DNA of 64,000 bases from Azospirillum brasilense (GTDB lineage: Bacteria; Pseudomonadota; Alphaproteobacteria; Azospirillales; Azospirillaceae): positions 218,901 to 282,900 of the forward strand of contig NZ_VITI01000006.1 of assembly GCF_007827795.1 (NCBI RefSeq), read 5' to 3'. The position numbers were made by a program, and so were the translations under genes. Below the pieces are notes generated by a model. It did no database searches and had not been told where the DNA came from. It saw only the letters and a list, made by a program, of their open reading frames with translations. This document shows positions 56,545-64,000 of the stretch, piece after piece (the stretch's first letter is position 1; each line of letters starts with the position of its first letter).

Positions 56545-57167
56545 TGGCTGAGTTCCTTAAGGCCATGCCGGATCAGCTCCGACACGCCGGCCCCGTCGCC
56601 CAGCTTGCGCCCGGCGGCCACGACGGCGCCGAACGCCTCGGACCGGCCATAGCCGAGGTTGACGAGGGCCGAGACGGCGTCCGCCATGACCATGTTGTCG
56701 GGGCCGCCCGCCGGCGCCGCCTTGCCGCCCGCCGCCGGAGCGGCGGAGGCCGAGGCGCCGAGGGTGAGGTTGCCCACCTTGTCCTTCAACTCATTGACGA
56801 TGCGCGCGGCCACCTTCGGCCCCACGCCGTCGGCGCGGGTCAGCGCCGTCTTGTCCTGCGCGGCGATGGCGCGGGTGAGCTGATCGGGGTCCAGCACGCC
56901 GAGAATCGACAAGGCGAGGCGCGAGCCGACGCCCTGGATGGTGGTCAGCAGCCGGAACCAGTCGCGCTCGCCAGCGTCGGCGAAGCCATAGAGGGTGATC
57001 CGGTCGTCGCGGATGAAGGTCTCGACGACCAGCGCCCGCCGCTCCCCCACCGCCATGCGCGACAGCGTGCGGTTGGAACAGGCGACCTGGTAGCCGACCC
57101 CGTTGACGTCCACCACCACCCAGTCGGTCCCGACCGAATCCACGACACCGGTGAGCTTGGCGATCAT
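56541..57167 (-). CDS. ruvA: Holliday junction DNA-binding protein RuvA
   Basis: The 208-residue protein has the N-terminal OB fold ([10 protein letters not shown]), two helix-hairpin-helix motifs (I-Q-G-V-G-S-R-L-A and A-D-G-V-G-P-K-V-A) and the flexible domain III (A-L-V-N-L-G-Y). It holds the junction as a tetramer. It overlaps the ruvC-fusion stop by four bases. Confidence 0.97.
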   Translation of the reverse strand: MIAKLTGVVDSVGTDWVVVDVNGVGYQVACSNRTLSRMAVGERRALVVETFIRDDRITLYGFADAGERDWFRLLTTIQGVGSRLALSILGVLDPDQLTRAIAAQDKTALTRADGVGPKVAARIVNELKDKVGNLTLGASASAAPAAGGKAAPAGGPDNMVMADAVSALVNLGYGRSEAFGAVVAAGRKLGDGAGVSELIRHGLKELSQ

Positions 57168-58246
57168 GGGGAATTCTCCTTGTCCCTCAAACGCTGGAGG
57201 GGATCACGGCGCAACACGGTGGTCGCGGAAAGCGCCGTGCGGATGGTTTCGAGAACGCCTTCCAGATTGTCGTTCACGTCGTTGCTCCAGAAGCGCAGCA
57301 CGCGGAAACCGGCCTGTTCCAGCATGCGCGTCCGGCGCTCGTCATAGGGCGCCTGCTCGGCGTGCTGCCCACCATCCAGTTCGATCACCAACCGATGGTC
57401 GTGCGCGACGAAATCCACGATGAAGCCGACAATGGGTTCCTGCCGTCGGAATTTGGCCCCCATCTGCGCGTTCCGCAAATGTTGCCATACGATCTTTTCC
57501 ACTTCCGTGGAATCGCGCCGCATCTGAACGGCACGGTTGGTGTGCAAAGGCGCCGGCTTGTCCTTCGGAACCGGCAACAAAACCCCCTCTCCCCTCTGGG
57601 GAGAGGGTTGGGGTGATGGGGTTGCGCGTGTGCCGGACGCACCGCCCCGCGCATCCCCCTCACCCGGCCCTGCGGGCCACTCTCTACCCAGAGGGGAGAG
57701 GGATACCCCGCCGCCCCGCCGCCACATCTGCCAGCTTGCGCGGTGATGCGCGTGGCAGATCGCCACGGCCAGCGCATCCGCGGCGTCCGGCGTGGTGATG
57801 GCGCAGCCGGGAAGCAGCAGGCGCACCATGGCCTGCACCTGCGTCTTGTCGGCCCGGCCCTGCCCCACCACGGCCTTCTTCACCATGTTGTTGGCGTATT
57901 CCGCCACCGACAGCCCCGCCAGCGCCGGGACCAGAAGGGCCACCGCCCGCGCCTGCCCCAGCTTCAGCGTGGAAACCGCGTTGTTGTTGACGAAGGTCTC
58001 CTCGACCGCCGCCTCGTCAGGACGGTAGCGCTCCAGCACCTCGGTCAGCGCCTCGTGGAGCTGGCACAGCCGTTCGGCCAGCGGACGGTCGCCGTCGGAA
58101 TGGACGGCGCCGTCCGCCACATGGGTCAGCCGGTTGCCGGACACGTCGATGACGCCCCAGCCGGTGTGCCGGAGGCCGGGGTCCAGCCCCAACAGGCGTA
58201 CGGGCGGCTGTTGCGCCGCCCCGCTCCTTCCGGCCTGCCCAAGCAC
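57164..58246 (-). CDS. ruvC: RuvC resolvase fused in frame to a DUF559 nuclease-like domain
   Basis: The 360-residue protein is twice the usual RuvC length (about 170). Residues 17-170 are RuvC with all four acidic catalytic residues: D22 (G-L-D-P-G), E82 (V-E-E-T-F), D154 and D157 (D-A-A-D-A-L-A). Residues 175-235 are low-complexity Gly/Pro/Ser-rich sequence translated from a REP-like element, with S-P-L-G-R-E and [12 protein letters not shown]. Residues 242-345 are a DUF559 domain of the PD-(D/E)XK nuclease-like fold: F-I-V-D-F-V (D278) and I-E-L-D-G-G-Q-H (E289, D291). No stop separates them. GTG 58246 has GGAGG upstream. The loss of the normal RuvC stop by REP insertion is inferred. Confidence 0.9.
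   Translation of the reverse strand: MLGQAGRSGAAQQPPVRLLGLDPGLRHTGWGVIDVSGNRLTHVADGAVHSDGDRPLAERLCQLHEALTEVLERYRPDEAAVEETFVNNNAVSTLKLGQARAVALLVPALAGLSVAEYANNMVKKAVVGQGRADKTQVQAMVRLLLPGCAITTPDAADALAVAICHAHHRASWQMWRRGGGVSLSPLGREWPAGPGEGDARGGASGTRATPSPQPSPQRGEGVLLPVPKDKPAPLHTNRAVQMRRDSTEVEKIVWQHLRNAQMGAKFRRQEPIVGFIVDFVAHDHRLVIELDGGQHAEQAPYDERRTRMLEQAGFRVLRFWSNDVNDNLEGVLETIRTALSATTVLRRDPLQRLRDKENSP
57583..57710. repeat. REP-like element D inside the ruvC fusion gene
   Basis: CCCTCTCCCCTCTGGGGAGAGGG forms a hairpin at about 57586-57607 and its complement-like arm CCCAGAGGGGAGAGGG ends the element near 57702. It is of the CCCTCTCCCC type, distinct from elements A-C. It is read in frame as the linker between the RuvC and DUF559 domains. 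Confidence 0.85.
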
Positions 58247-58276
58247 CCCGGTTCCCCTCCGCTCCGCGACCTGAAC

Positions 58277-59029
58277 TCAGGCCGTCAGCTTCTGCATCAG
58301 CTCGTCGGAGATGTCGAAGTTGCCCTCGACGGTCTGGACGTCGTCGTTGTCCTCCAGCACGTCCAGCAGCTTCATCAGGCTGGCGGCGGCGTCCTCGGAC
58401 GGGGCGACGGTGTTCAGCGGCTTCCAGGTCAGGCGCGCGCTCTCTGCACCGCCGAACTTGGCCTCCAGCGCGTCGCGCACGATCGCAAAATTCTCCACCG
58501 TGGTGGTGACCTCGTGACCGTTCTCGTCGGACGCCACGTCCTCGGCGCCGGCTTCCAGAGCCACCTCGAACACGGCGTCCGCCGCCGCGGCGGCGGCCGG
58601 GTAGTAGATCGCGCCGACGCGGCTGAACATGAAGCTGACCGAGTTCGTCTCACCCAGCGAGCCGCCATACTTGGTGAAGGCGGAGCGCACTTCCGACGCG
58701 GTGCGGTTGCGGTTGTCGGTCAGCGCCTCGACGATCAGCGCGACGCCGCCGGGGCCGTAGCCCTCGTACCGCACCTCGTCGTAGTTCGCGTCGTCGCCAC
58801 CGCCGGGCGTGCCCTGCTTGATCGCGCGGTCGATGCGGTCGCGCGGCATGTTCTGCACGCGGGCCGCGGTGATCGCGGCGCGCAGGCGCGGGTTGGCCGC
58901 CGGGTCCGGCAGGCCGCCCTTGGCCGCCACGGTGATCTCGCGGGCGAGCTTGTTGAAGATCTTCGACCGCTTGGCGTCCTGCGCGCCTTTGCGGTGCATG
59001 ATGTTCTTGAATTGGCTATGACCGGCCAT
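58277..59029 (-). CDS. yebC: YebC/PmpR-family protein
   Basis: The 250-residue protein has the family start [14 protein letters not shown] and [10 protein letters not shown], with the acidic C-terminal domains. Relatives act as transcription regulators or help translation of proline-rich stretches, which is notable next to the Pro-rich tolA. It is commonly found upstream of ruvC. Confidence 0.95.
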   Translation of the reverse strand: MAGHSQFKNIMHRKGAQDAKRSKIFNKLAREITVAAKGGLPDPAANPRLRAAITAARVQNMPRDRIDRAIKQGTPGGGDDANYDEVRYEGYGPGGVALIVEALTDNRNRTASEVRSAFTKYGGSLGETNSVSFMFSRVGAIYYPAAAAAADAVFEVALEAGAEDVASDENGHEVTTTVENFAIVRDALEAKFGGAESARLTWKPLNTVAPSEDAAASLMKLLDVLEDNDDVQTVEGNFDISDELMQKLTA

Positions 59030-59229
59030 GCGTCGAACGAGCCCCAGATGGATTCAAAGATACAAGGTCTTGTGAAACAGCTTGGTAAGCGGTGGGACAC
59101 ATGTACCAGCCTTTGTGCGCCACCGCACGCCTTCGGCGCCGGAGACGACACCTACCCATATAGAAAGTCAATATGGCAGTATTGGGGCGCCCCTTTTGCG
59201 CCCTGCGGGACCGGGGACGGCGGCGTCGC

Positions 59230-60051
59230 TCAGCCCCGCACCGGCACGGACTGGCTCAACCGGCCGCCCAGCCGCAACGGCTGGATGCCGGTGGCGAGGC
59301 CGGTGCGGTCGTCCGTCTCGACGTAGCAGCCGCAGACGGTGCCCTCGCCTTCCGCCGGGCTCAGCCGCTCGGTCGGCAGCTTGCGGATCAGCTTGGCCAT
59401 GGCGACTTCCTTCTTCATGCCGATGGCGCTGTCGTAGTCGCCGCACATGCCGGCGTCGGTCAGATAGGCGGTGCCGCCCCTCATCACCACATGGTCCGCG
59501 GTCGGGACGTGGCTGTGCGTGCCGACCACCAGCGAGGCGCGGCCGTCGCAGAAATGGCCCATGATCATCTTCTCGCTGGTCGCCTCGCCATGGACGTCGA
59601 CCAGGATGGCGTCGGCGCCGTTGGGACCCAGCCGATGGGCGCGCAGCACCCGGTCCACCGCGGCGAAGGGATCATCCATCGGGTCCATGAACAGGCGCAG
59701 CATGACGTTCATGACCAGCACCTTGCGCCCGCCCCGCGCCTGCAGCAGCACGAAGCCGCGCCCCGGCGTTCCTTCCGGATAGTTCAGCGGGCGGATGATG
59801 CGCGGCTGCTGGTCGATCGCCGCCACCAGCTCCTTCTGGTCCCACGAGTGGTTGCCCAGCGTCACCACGTCCACGCCGGCGGCGAAGAACTCCTCGGCGA
59901 TCTTCACGGTGATGCCGAATCCGCCGGCGGCGTTCTCGCCGTTCACCACGGTCAGGTCGGGGTCCAGCCGGTCGCGCAGCATCGGCATATGCGCGATCAC
60001 CGCGTCGCGTCCCGACCGCCCCACCACGTCGCCCAGAAACAAAAGCCGCAT
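59230..60051 (-). CDS. YmdB-family metallophosphoesterase
   Basis: The 273-residue protein has L-F-L-G-D-V-V-G-R-S-G, V-N-G-E-N-A-A-G-G-F-G, L-G-N-H-S-W-D and G-T-H-S-H-V-P-T, the metal motifs of the TIGR00282/YmdB family. Members hydrolyse 2',3'-cyclic nucleotides. ATG 60051 is used; a TTG three codons earlier is possible. A 200-base gap with only a short CCATAT/ATATGG inverted repeat separates it from yebC. Confidence 0.9.
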   Translation of the reverse strand: MRLLFLGDVVGRSGRDAVIAHMPMLRDRLDPDLTVVNGENAAGGFGITVKIAEEFFAAGVDVVTLGNHSWDQKELVAAIDQQPRIIRPLNYPEGTPGRGFVLLQARGGRKVLVMNVMLRLFMDPMDDPFAAVDRVLRAHRLGPNGADAILVDVHGEATSEKMIMGHFCDGRASLVVGTHSHVPTADHVVMRGGTAYLTDAGMCGDYDSAIGMKKEVAMAKLIRKLPTERLSPAEGEGTVCGCYVETDDRTGLATGIQPLRLGGRLSQSVPVRG

Positions 60052-60063
60052 CGTCCCCAACCT

Positions 60064-60657
60064 TCAGTGCGTAAAGCGGAGCGTCTCGCGCTCCGTCAGA
60101 ATCCAATCGAGCCGCTCGTCATGCGCCCCGTGGGGCACCGCGTCCATCTCCTGTGCGGCGAAGGCCGTGCCGACCGCCAGGACGGGACGGATCGCGCGCA
60201 GGGCGTCCAGCGTCCGGTCGTAGTAGCCGGCGCCGTAGCCCAGCCGGTGCCCGCTGCGGTCAAAGGCCAGCATCGGCACCAGAAGCACCGCCGGAACCAG
60301 CTCGGGCCGGTCGGCGCCGGGTTCATGAATGCCGTAGCGGCCGGCGGCCAGCGGCTGCGCCGGGTCCCAGTCGCGGAAGGCCAGAGCCTGCCCGCGCGGC
60401 CCGGACACCGGAAGCGCGACGGAGCGCCCACCCGCCTTAAGATGGAGCAGAAGGGGGCGTACGTCGAGTTCCGAGCCGAGCGGCCAATAGCCGGCCACGG
60501 GGCCGTCCGGGATGAGCCCCGGCAGGACCAGCTTCTCCAGGAAACGCTCGCGCAGGGCCTCCGCGGCAAAAGCGCGCAGTCGGTCGTCGTTGAGGGAGTC
60601 GCGCCGGGCGCGCGCCTGGGCTCGGGCGGCGTCCTTGGCAGCGCGCGGGTCGGTCAT
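60064..60657 (-). CDS. fthC: 5-formyltetrahydrofolate cyclo-ligase
   Basis: The 197-residue enzyme has the ATP-binding basic N-terminus (R-A-Q-A-R-A-R-R), P-V-A-G-Y-W-P, L-V-P-M-L-A-F-D and the C-terminal G-H-R-L-G-Y-G-A-G-Y-Y-D-R-T-L. It returns 5-formyl-THF to the folate pool. It lies behind the 6S RNA, as in many Proteobacteria, and 12 bases before ymdB. Confidence 0.94.
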   Translation of the reverse strand: MTDPRAAKDAARAQARARRDSLNDDRLRAFAAEALRERFLEKLVLPGLIPDGPVAGYWPLGSELDVRPLLLHLKAGGRSVALPVSGPRGQALAFRDWDPAQPLAAGRYGIHEPGADRPELVPAVLLVPMLAFDRSGHRLGYGAGYYDRTLDALRAIRPVLAVGTAFAAQEMDAVPHGAHDERLDWILTERETLRFTH

Positions 60658-60694
60658 CGTCGCCTGGAAACGCCGGGGGAAATCAGGGGAGAGG

Positions 60695-60861
60695 CGGAAG
60701 GTGCCGCCTTGGCCGTTGGCATATGCTTATCCTCCATGACCTGCAGAGCAGGTGGGCGCCATATACCCGGACCAAGGTCCGGACAGGGACAGCTCCCGAG
60801 AGTCTAAGATTATCGGCCCTGGGGATTATTGCGACCTGACGAACCAGGCAGCGACCTTCCG
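60695..60861 (-). ncRNA. ssrS: 6S RNA candidate
   Basis: The region between zapA and fthC is where 6S RNA lies in most Proteobacteria. On the minus strand GGAAGGT-(C)-GCTGCCT (60846-60860) can pair with AGGCGGCACCTTCC (60696-60709) over 14 bp with one bulge and one wobble, closing an RNA of about 165 bases. Inside is a small perfect hairpin CCGGACC-TT-GGTCCGG and another ACCTGC-TCT-GCAGGT, as in the central bubble region. 6S RNA binds sigma-70 RNA polymerase. No covariance search could be run. Confidence 0.68.
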
Positions 60862-60870
60862 TGGACTAAC

Positions 60871-61185
60871 TTAAGCGCGCTCGAGCCGCGCGGCAACCTC
60901 TTCGATGCGCAAAGCGACATTATCCACAGCGGCGGCCACCTCGGCCTCGTTGACCGTGGACAGCGGGGCGAGGCCCCGGCCCGCCATGAGGTCCTGCATC
61001 TCGTCGGCCATGACGATGGCGGTCAGGACGAGCATCTGCGCCTCCGACCCGGACTTTCCGCCGCCGGTCACCTGCTTCAGCTTGGCGTCGACGAAGGCGG
61101 CCAGTTCACGCAGGCGGGATTCCTGCCCATCCTCGCAGAAGACGCGGTAGGCGCGCCCGTTCACCTCGAATTCCACCTGGGCCAT
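60871..61185 (-). CDS. zapA: Cell division protein ZapA
   Basis: The 104-residue protein has the ZapA start V-E-F-E-V-N-G-R-A-Y-R-V and a C-terminal coiled coil. It bundles FtsZ filaments. It is coupled to the upstream coiled-coil gene (three bases apart) and lies just before the 6S RNA. Confidence 0.92.
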   Translation of the reverse strand: MAQVEFEVNGRAYRVFCEDGQESRLRELAAFVDAKLKQVTGGGKSGSEAQMLVLTAIVMADEMQDLMAGRGLAPLSTVNEAEVAAAVDNVALRIEEVAARLERA

Positions 61186-61188
61186 GGC

Positions 61189-61413
61189 TCAATTCTCCAA
61201 AACCGCTTCGAGACGGCCGATGGCCGCCTCCAGACGCTTCGACACGGTTTCCGCATTCTCCTGGGCGCGGGCCTGTTCGATACGGGCCTCGCGCAGGGAT
61301 TCGCTCAGCTCCTGCTCGCGCTTGGCCACCCGTTCCTCGCGGGCACACGCGGCATGCTCCAGACGATCCACGGACTTGGAGAGGCGGTCGAGCGCGGCTT
61401 TCAGGGAATCCAT
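61189..61413 (-). CDS. Coiled-coil protein upstream of zapA (DUF4164-like)
   Basis: The 74-residue protein is one continuous heptad-rich coiled coil (S-K-S-V-D-R-L-E-H, V-S-K-R-L-E-A-A-I-G-R-L). A small coiled-coil gene of this kind precedes zapA in many Alphaproteobacteria. It may be a Z-ring accessory; the name is tentative. Confidence 0.75.
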   Translation of the reverse strand: MDSLKAALDRLSKSVDRLEHAACAREERVAKREQELSESLREARIEQARAQENAETVSKRLEAAIGRLEAVLEN

Positions 61414-61762
61414 GGGCGGGGAACCTTGACGGACGGATGGACGGCGAACGGGGCAGCAGTTCGCACATGCATAATTCGCACATGCATAAAATGCCGAGCG
61501 CTACAGTTGGGCCGACCACGCCACGCCGTCAACCGGAATTACGCCACGGATTGCGGTGGAAATGGCGCCTCCAAAATGCGCTGAAAGCCGGGCCGCCATC
61601 CCCATTCCCGTGTTGACCTGCGCACACGGCTTCTGCATGGTGCGCGCGTCCTGCGGGAACCCCTGGTTTCCCGCCCAATCGGTGTTGCTAGACCCCGCTC
61701 GGCCCAACCCCGTTCGACTTGCCCGCCTGCCCACGGGAACATTTCTTCAGGAACCCTGCCCG
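61414..61762. other. Divergent promoter region, zapA operon and tkt
   Basis: This 349-base gap holds the two 15-base tandem repeats at 61460 and otherwise no structure or gene I can support. Promoters for both directions should lie here. Confidence 0.5.
61460..61489. repeat. Two perfect tandem 15-mers TTCGCACATGCATAA
   Basis: TTCGCACATGCATAA at 61460-61474 is exactly repeated at 61475-61489. It is 47 bases upstream of the minus-strand coiled-coil/zapA operon. Each unit contains the palindrome ATGCAT. It could be a double operator or a recent duplication. Confidence 0.8.

Positions 61763-64000
<2,238 letters not shown>

Overview
The window reads as chromosomal DNA of a high-GC alphaproteobacterium of the Rhodospirillales, most likely Azospirillum. 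This is inferred from gene order (ruvCAB-ybgC-tolQRAB-pal, zapA-6S RNA-fthC, tkt-gap), the many chemoreceptors and two-component proteins, and a clear alphaproteobacterial regulatory flavour (GANTC sites, a TGATCC promoter). No insertion sequence, prophage or CRISPR array is visible. Mobile DNA is limited to a family of GC-rich palindromic REP-like elements near 2.2, 12.1, 50.5 and 57.6 kb.

Layout. 0-2.2 kb: end of a hydrolase gene, a small unknown protein behind a cluster of GANTC sites, a coiled-coil membrane protein and a methyltransferase. 2.2-5.9 kb: a REP element, a possible 29-residue protein framed by a 14-nt inverted repeat, then the ligase-associated DNA-repair helicase and its partner phosphoesterase PdeM. 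5.9-12.1 kb: fasciclin protein, photolyase with an RpoE-type promoter, PhoX phosphatase, and a Zur/metallochaperone operon with a Zur-like operator. 12.2-17.2 kb: membrane protein, family 2 glycosyltransferase, anion transporter and an MBL-fold hydrolase, all on the minus strand. 17.3-23.7 kb: two chemoreceptors with the sensor domain after the signalling domain, a CDF metal exporter, pdxH, a lipoprotein and a DnaJ-like protein. 23.9-33.0 kb: an FtsH paralogue, then a large signalling locus: substrate-binding protein, SiaA-like phosphatase, response regulator, SiaB- and SiaC-like proteins, a soluble histidine kinase and a hybrid kinase.

33.2-35.4 kb holds an unrecognised three-gene operon of coiled-coil proteins. 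35.5-43.7 kb: a guanidinium exporter under a guanidine-II riboswitch, an SDR, the murA-DUF2948-OsmC group, a GNAT, an EamA transporter, and asparagine synthase coupled to a 48-residue protein. 43.9-50.1 kb is a five-gene polysaccharide cassette, followed by tRNA-Thr(GGT). 50.6-60.7 kb is a long minus-strand cluster: fthC, ymdB, yebC, ruvCAB, ybgC, tolQRAB, pal. 60.7-64 kb: 6S RNA, zapA and a coiled-coil gene on the minus strand, then tkt and the start of gap on the plus strand.

The strongest candidates for something undescribed are three. The first is an in-frame fusion of the Holliday-junction resolvase RuvC to a DUF559 nuclease-like domain, joined through a translated REP element. The second is the Sia-type partner-switch locus, in which histidine kinases stand where the diguanylate cyclase SiaD is expected. 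The third is the unrecognised three-gene coiled-coil operon beside it. Database and folding checks were not possible; all family names rest on motifs read in the translations.
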